NCBI RefSeq assembly: GCF_005491425.1
Contig: NZ_CP028083.1
Span: forward strand, 2,318,001 to 2,382,000
DNA: 64,000 bases
Direction: 5' to 3'
Origin: Lysinibacillus sp. SGAir0095
GTDB taxonomy: Bacteria > Bacillota > Bacilli > Bacillales_A > Planococcaceae
Notes under the pieces: model-generated
Seen by the model: only the letters and a program-made list of their open reading frames with translations
Told to the model about the DNA's origin: nothing
Databases searched by the model: none
Shown: positions 26,420 through 35,553 of the stretch, one piece after another
How the letters are laid out: the number at the start of each line of letters is the position of its first letter
Numbering within the stretch: the stretch's first letter is position 1
Made by a program: the position numbers and the translations under genes

Positions 26420-27139
26420 TATTCTCGAAAAATGATTATATACATCATTTAATGATTCACAACCTAATTCAAGGACTTTTCCTAAATAAATCTGCCAAAG
26501 ATTGGCCGTCATCTTTGCATCCCCTAATGCGTGATGCCGTTCGACAATCGGAATATTGTTCTGTTCACAAAGTTTCTCTAATGAAACATTATGAAAATCC
26601 TTTTCGATTAATTTGTAGAGAAATGATGTATCAACAATACGATGCTTAAAAGGCGTCTTAAATAGCTTCGAGCTTATATATTGCATGAAATTTCTTTCAT
26701 GAGTTGCATGATGGGCAACAAGAGTAGAGTCCTGCACAAATTCAAAAAAACTCATTAAAACATTAGAGATAGGAGGCGCTTCACGAACTGCATCATTTGT
26801 AATTCCTGTTAGCTCGACAATACCATTGGGAATTTCTTTGTCATAATTGATTAGAGAATAGAATTGCTGATTCTCCAAAATTGTTGTTCCACACATTTTT
26901 ATGGCGCCGATGGATAGAATTGCGTCCCCTTTTTCAGGTGAAAATCCCGTAGTCTCGATATCGAAAACAACAACTTTTAATTTATTTAATGGTGAATTCA
27001 TGGCTTCTTCTTTATTAATTTCTTTCTGCAAGTGTCGCAAGTAAGCCATTTGATGAGAGTTTTGGATACCTCCAATGCCACCATGTACACGTTTTCCTTG
27101 AATGCCTCTTAATAATTGCATAAATGGTTCAAATGCCAT
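26417..27139 (-). CDS. DnaQ-like 3'-5' exonuclease (DEDDh)
   Basis: 240 residues. DEDDh motifs: VFDIETTG (Asp60, Glu62), HHATHERNFM with the second Asp replaced by His/Glu context near residue 145, and HHALGDAKM near residue 204 giving the His and last Asp. A ~50-residue N-terminal extension precedes the nuclease domain. This is the PolC-epsilon-like family acting on DNA or RNA ends; the substrate is unknown. ATG 27139 follows GAGGGTG. It is 35 bases downstream of the DUF294 nucleotidyltransferase on the same strand, and such exonuclease-DUF294 pairs occur together elsewhere. The middle motif should be checked against the family for full activity. Confidence 0.85.
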   Translation of the reverse strand: MAFEPFMQLLRGIQGKRVHGGIGGIQNSHQMAYLRHLQKEINKEEAMNSPLNKLKVVVFDIETTGFSPEKGDAILSIGAIKMCGTTILENQQFYSLINYDKEIPNGIVELTGITNDAVREAPPISNVLMSFFEFVQDSTLVAHHATHERNFMQYISSKLFKTPFKHRIVDTSFLYKLIEKDFHNVSLEKLCEQNNIPIVERHHALGDAKMTANLWQIYLGKVLELGCESLNDVYNHFSRI

Positions 27140-27174
27140 TTCAACACCCTCTTCTTATGCACTTTACTTCTCTT

Positions 27175-28131
27175 TCAAATATTTACCAAATCAATAACGG
27201 TATCGTGGATTTTTTTTCCGTATTTTAAGATTCTTTTAATCTCTTTTCGTTGTTCCTTGGTTAAATTTTTTACATTTAAATAATGGGTATCTTCATACTC
27301 TTCTACTTGAAACAAAGATAATCGATACTGCATCAGCAAAGAAAAATTTACAAAGCAGTATTTTAATAACTCTCTATATTCTTCCTTCTCTTGCAACCCC
27401 GTAATTCTTCCTAATGTTGATGTTTCAAATAGACCCTCTTTAATTGAGAGGAGTCGAACTGAATTTACATAAGGTAAGAAAGCTGAATATTTCAAATTAA
27501 TATACCCCTGATAAATCCCATGTTGTTCTACTAAAATCTGCCCCATAGGACCAATGGCGTTTTTATGGTGTTTTACATTTTCCATAAAGCGCCTTAGTGT
27601 TGTTGGGTGTTCTTTTTGATACTGATGAATTGTTGCTTTTAAACGTCTTATATAATCCTCAACGCCAAATAGAGCTCTTGCATCATAAAATATCTGCAAG
27701 TATCGGATCGATTCCCAACTTTCATCCTCCATCCATTTACTTAACTGCAATTCCCATTCCTTATACGATTTACACCAAATAGGATTAGAACTCATAATGT
27801 GGCCATTACAATATGGATAACCAACAATATCCAGCCCTTTGGATAATTCCTCCCCTAGGTCCTTAAAATATAAGTCATTCTCAAGGGTAGATTCCTCATA
27901 AATAATCCCATGATCCTGATCGCTAATTAGTCCTTGTTCAAAGCGGCCGCCACTACCAGTTATAAACCAAGTAAAATTGCAAGGTGCTTTTTTATGTTTT
28001 GTTTTTTCTATCGCAACTTCCAATACTCTTAGCATTACTTGATCATGAAATGTGTTGAGTGAAACGTTATTAGTTAAGCAGAACGAAATATTGGCATTCT
28101 TCCACTCTTTTATTGACTCATACGTTTCCAA
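27175..28131 (-). CDS. DUF294 putative nucleotidyltransferase (GlnD-like fold)
   Basis: 318 residues. GSGGRFEQGLISDQDHG at about residues 59-75 matches the GS-x(10)-D-x-D core of nucleotidyltransferases related to the PII uridylyltransferase GlnD; a DUF294 C-terminal helical domain follows. CBS and cyclic-nucleotide domains found in many relatives are absent. TTG 28131 is preferred over GTG 28140, because AAAGGAA then lies 8 bases upstream. It sits directly downstream of the ammonium transporter gene, separated by a terminator only some 20 bases before it, and just before the exonuclease. A role in nitrogen signalling is only suggested by position. Confidence 0.85.
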   Translation of the reverse strand: METYESIKEWKNANISFCLTNNVSLNTFHDQVMLRVLEVAIEKTKHKKAPCNFTWFITGSGGRFEQGLISDQDHGIIYEESTLENDLYFKDLGEELSKGLDIVGYPYCNGHIMSSNPIWCKSYKEWELQLSKWMEDESWESIRYLQIFYDARALFGVEDYIRRLKATIHQYQKEHPTTLRRFMENVKHHKNAIGPMGQILVEQHGIYQGYINLKYSAFLPYVNSVRLLSIKEGLFETSTLGRITGLQEKEEYRELLKYCFVNFSLLMQYRLSLFQVEEYEDTHYLNVKNLTKEQRKEIKRILKYGKKIHDTVIDLVNI

Positions 28132-28150
28132 AGAGAACACTTCCTTTATA

Positions 28151-28182
28151 TAAAAAGCCTCTGAGATTCAGAGGCTTTTTGT
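28151..28182. terminator. terminator between the ammonium transporter and DUF294 genes
   Basis: AAAAAGCCTCTGA, 3-base loop, TCAGAGGCTTTTT; T-runs on both strands. No promoter is visible between it and the DUF294 ribosome binding site, so readthrough or a promoter inside the transporter gene must drive the next two genes. Confidence 0.9.
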
Positions 28183-28211
28183 TTAAGTATAAGGCTAATT
28201 TGTAAAGTAGT

Positions 28212-29516
28212 TTATAATAATTTATCTTTTGTTGCTGCTGTTGTTAATTTAACCTCTTCTAATACCATTTGTTCAGGATAACCATAGCTTCCGTGTTCCG
28301 AAATATCCAAGCCCATGATTTCTTCCTCTTCTGTAACTCGAAGTCCACCCATCACCTTATCCATAATTTTTAGAAGGATGAAAGCTACAACAAATGCATA
28401 AGCTCCAGAAGCAACAACACCTAGAGCTTGAACACCTAACTGCTCCCAGCCACCGCCATAGAATAATCCAGCATGACCCCAATCGATGTCAGTTGACAAT
28501 GCCGGTAAAGCGAATAAACCGTTTGATAGTGTACCCCAAACCCCTACAGTACCATGTACTGATAATGCAGCGATTGGATCATCGATTTTAAGTTTTTCAA
28601 ATAGTTGCATACTAAATACAACCATGATTCCACCGATTAAACCGATGATGACAGCAGCCCAAGGAGCTACGAACCCACATGATGCTGTAATAGCAACTAA
28701 TCCAGCAAGTGCACCGTTTAATGTTGTGGGTACATCTGCTTTCCCTGTCTTCACCCAAGCAGTGAACATTGCAGCAACTGCACCTGCTCCAGCAGCTAAT
28801 TGGGTATTTAAGATCACATATCCCAAGAATCCATCTGCAACACCAAATGTACTAGCTCCATTAAAACCGAACCAACCAACCCAAAGTATTAAAACACCTA
28901 GAGTTGTGTATACTTGGTTATGACCTGCAAGAACATTTGATGAACCATCTTTGTTGTATTTACCAATACGAGGCTTTAAAATCATTGTTGCTGCCAAAGC
29001 AGCCATCGCACCTGTTAAGTGAACTACTGTTGAACCAGCAAAGTCTTGTTTACCGTGTTCGGCTAACCAGCCACCGCCCCATATCCAGTGTGCAACTACA
29101 GGATAAATTAAAGCTGAGAAAATAATAGCAAAGATTACATAGACTGATAATTTAGCACGTTCAGCAAAACCACCAAACGCTATTGTTAATGCAACCAAAG
29201 CGAACATTACTTGGAAAGAAAAGTCGACTGCCGGAGTCAACCCTCCCGCGTCAGCCGCAGTTGTTGTATCTCCATAGAAAAAATTCGATAATCCGATAAA
29301 CGCATTTCCATCACCATATATAAAACCATAACCAACAGCCCAGAAAACTAATGTTCCGATACCTGCTGTGAAAATTGTTTTACCAGCTACGTGACCGGCA
29401 TTTTTCATTCTCGTCGAACCTGCTTCAAGAAGAATAAATCCACCTAACATAAAGAATACTAAAATTGCACCAATCGCCACCCACAAGTTATCCATAAGAA
29501 CTTGAACAGCTTCCAT
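28212..29516 (-). CDS. ammonium transporter (Amt/AmtB family)
   Basis: 434 residues and about 11 membrane spans. Family signatures are visible: FMLGGFILLEAG at the start, HWIWGGGWLAEHG, DFAGSTVVHLTGA (the Amt signature, near residue 160), GWFGFNGAST and the pore histidine region ALSVHGTVGVWG. It moves ammonium across the membrane. ATG 29516 is preferred; GGGAG then lies 10 bases upstream, whereas ATG 29525 almost touches it. Two TnrA/GlnR boxes upstream indicate induction under nitrogen limitation. No glnK (PII) gene is adjacent; instead a DUF294 nucleotidyltransferase follows. Confidence 0.93.
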   Translation of the reverse strand: MEAVQVLMDNLWVAIGAILVFFMLGGFILLEAGSTRMKNAGHVAGKTIFTAGIGTLVFWAVGYGFIYGDGNAFIGLSNFFYGDTTTAADAGGLTPAVDFSFQVMFALVALTIAFGGFAERAKLSVYVIFAIIFSALIYPVVAHWIWGGGWLAEHGKQDFAGSTVVHLTGAMAALAATMILKPRIGKYNKDGSSNVLAGHNQVYTTLGVLILWVGWFGFNGASTFGVADGFLGYVILNTQLAAGAGAVAAMFTAWVKTGKADVPTTLNGALAGLVAITASCGFVAPWAAVIIGLIGGIMVVFSMQLFEKLKIDDPIAALSVHGTVGVWGTLSNGLFALPALSTDIDWGHAGLFYGGGWEQLGVQALGVVASGAYAFVVAFILLKIMDKVMGGLRVTEEEEIMGLDISEHGSYGYPEQMVLEEVKLTTAATKDKLL

Positions 29517-29575
29517 AAACTTCATTCTCCCTTCTAATAAAAAAATTTATCATGTTACTTTATATTATTCTGTGA

Positions 29576-29592
29576 TGTTAGGAAATGTAACA
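29576..29592 (-). promoter_or_regulatory. TnrA/GlnR box 1
   Basis: TGTTA-N7-TAACA, a perfect match to TGTNA-N7-TNACA, located between the promoter and the transporter start. Confidence 0.8.
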
Positions 29593-29608
29593 CGTTTTAT
29601 TTAAGTTA

Positions 29609-29636
29609 ATTTTACATTATATTCCCTTTATGTCAA
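29609..29636 (-). promoter_or_regulatory. promoter of the ammonium transporter gene
   Basis: Minus strand: TTGACA (complement of 29631-29636), 16-base spacer, TAAAAT (complement of 29609-29614). Confidence 0.7.
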
Positions 29637-29664
29637 TACAATTTTCATAAATTATTTTCATAAA

Positions 29665-29681
29665 TGTAAGAAAAGTTCACA
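29665..29681 (-). promoter_or_regulatory. TnrA/GlnR box 2
   Basis: TGTAA-N7-TCACA, again a perfect TGTNA-N7-TNACA match, upstream of the -35 element. The remainder up to 29955 shows no gene. Confidence 0.8.
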
Positions 29682-29955
29682 TTAGATTATTATCTAATAA
29701 TATATAGGCATTTTGCAATTATTTGAAGTAAACTTGCAAAATTTCCTGTATGCGATTTCATTAAATTTAGTGATATTTCCTCACATATACTACATTTAAG
29801 AAGCAAAATAATAAGAAAATAGATATGTTTGGGGTAAGAAGTAATTTATCAAAACTAATTACCGATATGTAACATTTCTTAACAACATTAAAAGTTCTTA
29901 TGTATAAATATTAGACACAATCTATAATTAGTCACCCTAAATAGCAGCTCCAATC

Positions 29956-29996
29956 AAAAAAAGCACTAGAAAGTAACAAACTCTAGCGCTTTTATA
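29956..29996 (-). terminator. terminator of the LysM/3D gene
   Basis: Stem of AAAGCACTAGA with TCTAGCGCTTT; on the minus strand it ends in a run of T. Confidence 0.85.
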
Positions 29997-30010
29997 TTTA
30001 CACAAAATGA

Positions 30011-30802
30011 TTAATTAAGTATTTTCAGTTTCACTTGCTTTCTTCCCCATTGAAGAGCCTCGTTACGTGTCGGGATGAAAACATCGATTTTATTTCCTTT
30101 AATAGCACCACCTGTATCCCCTGCAATTGCCTCCCCATATCCTTCAACCCATACTTTCGAGCCTAAAGGAATGACATTAGGATCTACAGCTATCACTTTC
30201 TGGTTTGGATTTGAACGTAGATCAATACCGATTGCTGTAGTACCAGAGCATCCTTCACAATATGCTGTATACGCGGTAGCAGTTACTAACAATTCTCTTC
30301 CTGACGCTGGCTCTTCCGATGAGCTTTGTACCACTTTGGGTTGACTAGACTCTGTTTTAGTTGATTGTTTTTTCAATGCTTGCTTTTCTACATTTTGAGA
30401 CTGACTAGTTGATGAAGCATTCGCTACTACAGTTGCCGCCTCTTCTTTTTCACTTCCATTTTCATAAAGTACCAATTCCATACCAGGATGTATCGTATAA
30501 TTCGATAGATCGTTCCACTTCATTAAGTCCTCTAATTCTACTTGGTGATTTATAGCGATTCGGAAAAGATTATCTCCTTCTTGTACCTGGTACACTTCCG
30601 GTTGCATTTGTTTATAAAAAACGACACTTCGATCTAAAGCATCATCAAATATTCCTCCATCTAATTGATCTGTTATTATTATGCCTTCTCCTTCAGCATC
30701 GGTGTGCATTGCCGCTCGATCTATTTCCATACCATATACATTTGTTGTTATTGTTATCGTAAATACGATAAGAAGCATCATCATTGATAATTTAGTTTTC
30801 AT
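30011..30802 (-). CDS. secreted LysM and 3D-domain cell-wall protein (YocH-like)
   Basis: 263 residues. A signal peptide (MKTKLSMMMLLIVFTITITT), then a LysM domain at about residues 72-112 (YQVQEGDNLFRIAIN), a Ser/Thr/Gln-rich linker, and a C-terminal 3D domain named for its conserved aspartates (IAVDPNVIPLGSKVWVEGYG, AGDTGGAIKGNKIDVF). 3D domains are related to MltA/Rpf-type enzymes, so it probably binds and remodels peptidoglycan outside the cell. ATG 30802 follows AGGAGG. It is monocistronic. The roughly 190-base upstream region is AT-rich; no c-di-AMP riboswitch was recognised. Confidence 0.9.
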   Translation of the reverse strand: MKTKLSMMMLLIVFTITITTNVYGMEIDRAAMHTDAEGEGIIITDQLDGGIFDDALDRSVVFYKQMQPEVYQVQEGDNLFRIAINHQVELEDLMKWNDLSNYTIHPGMELVLYENGSEKEEAATVVANASSTSQSQNVEKQALKKQSTKTESSQPKVVQSSSEEPASGRELLVTATAYTAYCEGCSGTTAIGIDLRSNPNQKVIAVDPNVIPLGSKVWVEGYGEAIAGDTGGAIKGNKIDVFIPTRNEALQWGRKQVKLKILN

Positions 30803-30999
30803 TTTTTCGTCCTCCTGACAATTAATCTCGAATTTTGTAATGATTTTACGAAATAAGTACTCTCCACTGACTTACAAAAATATACATATTGATATAAAAA
30901 TAGAAATAAAATGTAATATTTGTAATAAAAGTAATATTTTTATAACGTCTTCACCATTAGCGAAAAAGGGGAACTTTCTCTTCTTTTTAAGCAAAAAAA

Positions 31000-31038
31000 A
31001 AGACTGATTTAAAAGCAATAAGCCTCTAAATCAGTCTT
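31000..31038 (-). terminator. orphan terminator between divergent genes
   Basis: AAGACTGATTTA, loop, TAAATCAGTCTT; on the minus strand it is followed by nine T. No minus-strand gene lies upstream of it before the divergent regulator start, so it may end a short RNA. Confidence 0.7.
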
Positions 31039-31218
31039 AATATATATTTGTACATCTATTTACTATAGATAAGCATTCTAAATTATCCGACTTTCCCTTG
31101 TTTTTTCCTAATCATTTTCTACTCTTTACACTTCATGATACAATCAATATTAAAATATGTTTTGATACTACCTATTTCTTGTACAGATGTGCTTAAACGT
31201 AGAAAGGTGGCTTAAAAT

Positions 31219-32893
31219 ATGAACATAAATGTACATATAATCGCTCCATATGAAGCAATGTTACCTGTCATTAAAGAATGTACTCCACTTTTTCCAAATA
31301 TGAAAATCTGTGTTTCTGTAGGTGAATTACAAGCTGGTGTTGATATCGCATTGTCAACAAAATGTGATACAGATATATTCATTAGTAGAGGGACTACCGC
31401 AAAGCTTATTAAAGAGGCAGTAAAAACACCTGTTATTGATATGAATATTACAGGTTATGATATGATGCGTTCACTTTCGTTAGCCTCGAATTTAAGTAAC
31501 AAATCTGCACTTATCAGTTTTCCTGATATCACTACATTTGCTACATCGACAATTGATTTAATGGAGCTTCCGATCTCGGTATTTACAATTAAACACATTG
31601 ATGAAGTTGCTCCTTTAGTTGTCGATTTGAAGACACAAGGCTATAAACAAATAATTGGTGATACAATCACCATCAAAACAAGCGAAGCATATGGTCTTAA
31701 GGGATTTTTAATTCATGCTAGTAAAGGTACGATTATTAAAGCACTAGAGCAAGCTACTGAGTTATATCATTACATGAATAAAGTAAACATTCCAAGTAAA
31801 ATTTTCGAGGTTATTGTTCAAAGAAATTATAAAAATATTGTTTTACTTGATAACCAAAATAATATTGTCTATGAGCATTTTACAAACATACACTTCACTA
31901 ATGAATTAAAGAATCAACTATACATATTAAATACGGATATCAATCCAAATAATGAAAAAGCTTCAAAAAAGTATGTAGAAGATAATTATATAATTGAAAT
32001 TAATGGCCATTTTTTGCCCACATTTTCGTATAAATTATATATTTTAAATAAGCATGACCAGCTATTAAATCAAGCAGGATTAAAGGTGCATACAGAAAAT
32101 TTGCATATGCCATTAATTGCCAATTCTAAAAAAATGCAATTTATCTTACAGCAAATTTAAAAAAATTTATGAAAAAAATGAGCCTATTCTCTTGATTGGT
32201 GAACAAGGAACAGGAAAAGATTTTATCTCTACTTATATACATTACCAATACGAAGATGGTTTACTTTTAACAATTAATTTTGATAAATATCCTATCGTTC
32301 AATTAGATGAAATCCCGTTAAAACATATTCGTACCATCAAGTTTCAAAACCTGTCGCTTATTAAAGAGAGCCATGATATACTTTCTGCATTTATAAATAA
32401 GTGCATAGATTTGGATATTCACGTCTTTATTCTATTAGAGAACATTACTCAATTCGAACCATTTACTTGTAAAGTTTCAAATAAAGTAGAACTCCCTGCT
32501 TTAAATGAACGTAATGAAGATATATCCGCCTTTGTACTCTATTTCTTATCTGCTCTGCATGAGAAATACGGAACAATTGCAGTAAAGATCAAAGAACAAT
32601 CTTTAACTTTATTAAAAGAAACAATATATCCCTTCAACATTGATGATTTACAGATTATCATGAAAGAAATTGCATTAAATGAAAATAATATTGTAATCCA
32701 ACATTCCACAGTAGAAAAAGTATTGAATTTAGAAAAGCTTCCCATAAAGGCACTATCACTTAAGGGAACCCTTAAAGAAATTGAAAAGGAAATTATTGAA
32801 TTGGTGCTAAAGGAAGAAAATTTCAATCAGTCAAAAACCGCTGAACGTTTAGGCATCAACCGTGGAACTTTATGGAGAAAACTTAGAGAGTAA
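31219..32893 (+). pseudogene. PrpR-like regulator, broken by a frameshift
   Basis: The first frame (31219-32160, 313 residues) holds a PrpR N-terminal sensor domain (ISRGTTAKLIKEAVKTPVID) and a PAS-like middle. The second frame (to 32893) holds an AAA+ domain with Walker A GEQGTGKD and a C-terminal Fis-type helix-turn-helix (SKTAERLGINRGTLWRKL). They join if one A is removed from CAGCAAATTTAA near 32150, giving SKKMQFILQQ-FKKIYEKNEPILLIGE as in sigma-54 activators, so a one-base insertion or sequencing error is likely. The GAFTGA loop needed to contact sigma-54 is missing, so even the intact protein may act with ordinary RNA polymerase. ATG 31219 follows AAAGGTGG. Confidence 0.75.
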
Positions 32894-32910
32894 AGTAAAT
32901 ATAAGTGCAC

Positions 32911-32945
32911 GCGTGGATAAGTTTGATACCCTATCCACGTTTTTT
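32911..32945 (+). terminator. terminator after the PrpR-like gene
   Basis: CGTGGATA, loop, TATCCACG, TTTTTT. Confidence 0.9.
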
Positions 32946-32999
32946 GCACGCTTTCCAAATTATAAAAAATAATCTATCTCTTCTATTTCAGAAGAATCT

Positions 33000-33215
33000 T
33001 CAATTAAGTAGATCATTATCGCAGCTTGGAAATATATAAATCCCTTGTATTAGTTCATAATCATAATATTTTTGGACAAATTTTGCTTGATATAAATATT
33101 CCAATAAACAAATTTCGTCTTCATCTGCATTACATAATACACCCGAGACGCTAAGTCCATTTTTAAACGCAACGCCAATCGGCTGACCAATTAATTGTTT
33201 GATTTTATCAAGCAT
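33000..33215 (-). CDS. small hypothetical protein, possibly Sm-like
   Basis: 71 residues, preceded by GGAGGGA 8 bases before ATG. The pattern IGQPIGVAFKNGLSVSGVLC...EICLLEYLYQAKFVQKYYDYE suggests short beta-strands in the order seen in Sm/LSM-like folds (V-x-F-x-NG-x-x-x-x-G), but this is only pattern inference. No family recognised and no operon partner. Confidence 0.65.
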   Translation of the reverse strand: MLDKIKQLIGQPIGVAFKNGLSVSGVLCNADEDEICLLEYLYQAKFVQKYYDYELIQGIYIFPSCDNDLLN

Positions 33216-33355
33216 CGATTAGCTCCCTCCTTCCTCTATACTATGAGGAGAGATGAAAGCCTATTGTGCTTTTGTCTAAGATGTAAGTTTACATTTTTTT
33301 ATATCCCATTTTGCAAGTCAAAAAAATATTGGCCAATACTAATACTTTAACTAAA

Positions 33356-33631
33356 TTATAATACTCCAGAGCAAATTATGAACAACATATAATCATTCGA
33401 CTTTTTTGTCCCTCTCATTAGCTTCTCGAATCGCTGCATCATCGGATCTACTTTCGGCTTAAATTTGAAAGGATTTCTTCTTTCCATCCCAAATTCCTCA
33501 CGAGGATATAGTTGAGTTGAGAAAGTTAACTTTCCGTGTGCTGTATCTAGCGGATTAGTTAAAGTTTCTTCGCCTTCGAAATGTGGTGTCGATTCCGATT
33601 CTACATGTTGATTTTCTGAGTTTCTTGGCAT
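33356..33631 (-). CDS. small hydrophilic hypothetical protein
   Basis: 91 residues, strong site AAGGAG 8 bases before ATG 33631. The N-terminus is acidic and polar; the middle contains LTFSTQLYPREEFGMERRNP and KFKPKVDPMMQRFEKLM, with a hydrophobic tail (YMLFIICSGVL). No domain recognised. It might belong to sporulation-associated small proteins, but nothing proves this. Confidence 0.6.
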   Translation of the reverse strand: MPRNSENQHVESESTPHFEGEETLTNPLDTAHGKLTFSTQLYPREEFGMERRNPFKFKPKVDPMMQRFEKLMRGTKKSNDYMLFIICSGVL

Positions 33632-33808
33632 TATATCATCTCCTTCGTATTCTAATATGAGTACGATGCCCTATCATTATTCACATTTAATACTATTATG
33701 TGATTTGTTCTCACATATTTTTTTATAATTATCCATGTAATTGTTTTGTTATATAATAATTATTTTCCTTTAGGATAAGCTAAAAAAAGATATTATATTA
33801 GAAATACT

Positions 33809-33854
33809 TTGACATAGTCTCAAAAATAAGGTAAATTACCAAAGGGCGAACAAT
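33809..33854 (+). promoter_or_regulatory. guaC promoter with a possible PurBox half-site
   Basis: TTGACA (33809-33814), 17-base spacer, TAAATT (33832-33837). CGAACAAT at 33847-33854 resembles one PurR half-box. The remaining 33632-33808 holds no gene. Confidence 0.55.
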
Positions 33855-33900
33855 TAATGCTCTTATTAAAAAAATATTCGTGATTTCGAGGTGTTCTTAG

Positions 33901-34884
33901 ATGGAAAACGTATTTGATTATGAAGATATTCAATTAATTCCAAATAAATGTATAGTAGAAAGCCGTTCAGAATGTGATACTTCTATCATGTTTGGTGGCT
34001 TTAAATTTAAATTACCGGTTGTACCTGCAAACATGCAAACAATTATTGATGAAACAATTGCCATTAAATTAGCAGAAAATGGTTACTTTTATATCATGCA
34101 TCGCTTCAATCCAGAAACACGTGCAGAATTTATTAAAAACATGCATTCTCGTAAATTAATTGCTTCTATTTCAGTTGGTGTTAAAGAAGAAGAGTATGCT
34201 TTCATTGAGCAATTAGCAGTAGAAGAACTTATTCCAGAATTTATCACAATCGATATTGCTCACGGACATTCAAACGCCGTAATTAATATGATTAAACATA
34301 TTAAGTATCACTTACCACAAAGCTTTGTTATCGCTGGAAATGTTGGTACTCCTGAAGCAGTACGTGAGCTTGAAAATGCTGGTGCAGATGCAACAAAAGT
34401 TGGTATCGGACCAGGTAAAGTATGTATTACGAAAATTAAAACTGGCTTTGGCACTGGTGGATGGCAATTAGCAGCCCTTCGTTGGTGTGCTAAAGCTGCA
34501 ACAAAACCAATTATTGCTGATGGTGGTATTCGTACAAATGGAGACATCGCTAAATCAGTTCGCTTCGGAGCATCTATGGTAATGATCGGTTCTCTATTTG
34601 CTGGACATGAAGAATCTCCAGGTCAAACTGTTGTAAAAGATGGCAAAATGTTCAAAGAGTACTTTGGATCTGCTTCTGAATTCCAAAAAGGCGAGAAGAA
34701 AAACGTTGAAGGTAAAAAAATGTACGTAGAACATAAAGGTTCTTTAATGGATACTTTAGTGGAAATGGAACAAGATTTACAATCATCGATTTCATATGCC
34801 GGCGGAAGCAAGTTAGACGCTATCCGTACTGTTGACTATGTAGTAGTTAAAAACTCTATCTTCAATGGGGATAAAGTTTATTAA
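33901..34884 (+). CDS. guaC: GMP reductase
   Basis: Reductively deaminates GMP to IMP with NADPH, allowing guanine nucleotides to be reused for AMP. 327 residues, the length of the bacterial GuaC2 type, a TIM barrel without CBS domains. [10 protein letters not shown] and the active-site loop [15 protein letters not shown] with Cys175 are diagnostic, as is [19 protein letters not shown] 33901 follows CGAGGTG. It is a single-gene unit with a clear sigma-A promoter and a terminator. GMP reductase rather than IMP dehydrogenase is supported by length and the TKIKTG loop. Confidence 0.95.
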   Translation: MENVFDYEDIQLIPNKCIVESRSECDTSIMFGGFKFKLPVVPANMQTIIDETIAIKLAENGYFYIMHRFNPETRAEFIKNMHSRKLIASISVGVKEEEYAFIEQLAVEELIPEFITIDIAHGHSNAVINMIKHIKYHLPQSFVIAGNVGTPEAVRELENAGADATKVGIGPGKVCITKIKTGFGTGGWQLAALRWCAKAATKPIIADGGIRTNGDIAKSVRFGASMVMIGSLFAGHEESPGQTVVKDGKMFKEYFGSASEFQKGEKKNVEGKKMYVEHKGSLMDTLVEMEQDLQSSISYAGGSKLDAIRTVDYVVVKNSIFNGDKVY

Positions 34885-34900
34885 TAAGTCGGAGTAATTT

Positions 34901-34945
34901 AAAACGAGTAGACTTCATTTAACGATGAAATTCTACTCGTTTTTG
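34901..34945. terminator. guaC terminator, possibly bidirectional
   Basis: AAACGAGTAGA..TTCAT, loop, ATGAA..TCTACTCGTTTTT; lies between convergent guaC and the SRPBCC gene. Confidence 0.9.
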
Positions 34946-34982
34946 TTATATAAATGATTAATTTACATTTCTCACAATTGTT

Positions 34983-35471
34983 CTATTGATTATCTAGATT
35001 ATGAACTAAAAGCTTATATTCAACATACCATTTTTCCCATTCATCTTCAGGCAAAAATGTGGATTCCCCTGTCACAACATCATTAAATCGTAACAAACAA
35101 ACATGCCATCCAGCTAAGTCTTTCGGAGTATGGTCTGTGAGATTCGTCAAGAATTGCTTCATGACTAAGAGAGTGCCTGAGTTCTCTGGAATGATTTCAA
35201 ATCGAACCGTGTCTTCACCCCATTCGAATTGAAGAGCTTTATCATCTACATAATCTGTAATTTTTATTTTCTCAAGATTTCCTGACCCGTCATTATAATG
35301 AAAATTAATATTCCCACCTTTTCTTAGGTCTGTTATTTCAAGATGCTCCATCCAAAGTTTGAATTTTTCGTTGCTGATTAATAAAGGCCATACTTTTTCG
35401 GTTGGTACATCAAAATAGCGATCATATTCTGCTATATATCCAGCTTCACTTTTGTATATTTTTGCAAGCAT
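34983..35471 (-). CDS. SRPBCC/AHSA1-family protein
   Basis: 162 residues with the helix-grip pattern of START/AHSA1 proteins: YDRYFDVPTEKVWPLLISNEKFKLW is the typical first strand-helix (seen in parts YFDVPTEKVWPLL and NEKFKLWM), and GWHVCLLRF near residue 122 is the usual C-terminal helix start. Such proteins bind small hydrophobic ligands; no specific role is known. ATG 35471 follows AGGAGGA. It is downstream of sipS on the same strand, beyond the sipS terminator. Confidence 0.82.
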   Translation of the reverse strand: MLAKIYKSEAGYIAEYDRYFDVPTEKVWPLLISNEKFKLWMEHLEITDLRKGGNINFHYNDGSGNLEKIKITDYVDDKALQFEWGEDTVRFEIIPENSGTLLVMKQFLTNLTDHTPKDLAGWHVCLLRFNDVVTGESTFLPEDEWEKWYVEYKLLVHNLDNQ

Positions 35472-35523
35472 ATAAATTCCTCCTAAATAATGAAAATTAG
35501 TTGCATGGATAAGTATTTCATAA

Positions 35524-35551
35524 TAAAAAAATAACCATACAAAAGATATGG
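35524..35551 (-). terminator. sipS terminator
   Basis: Minus strand: ACCATA-tcttttg-TATGGT followed by TATTTTTTTATT. Confidence 0.8.
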
Positions 35552-35553
35552 TC

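Noticed and set aside
30840-30960. Possible WalR site upstream of the LysM/3D gene
   Set aside because: ATTAC units repeat every 9 bases, whereas WalR needs two TGTWAH-type hexamers with a 5-base gap (11-base period).
32117-32893. Second half of the PrpR-like gene as an independent gene
   Set aside because: It has no ribosome binding site, and its first residues continue the sigma-54 activator pattern of the preceding frame.
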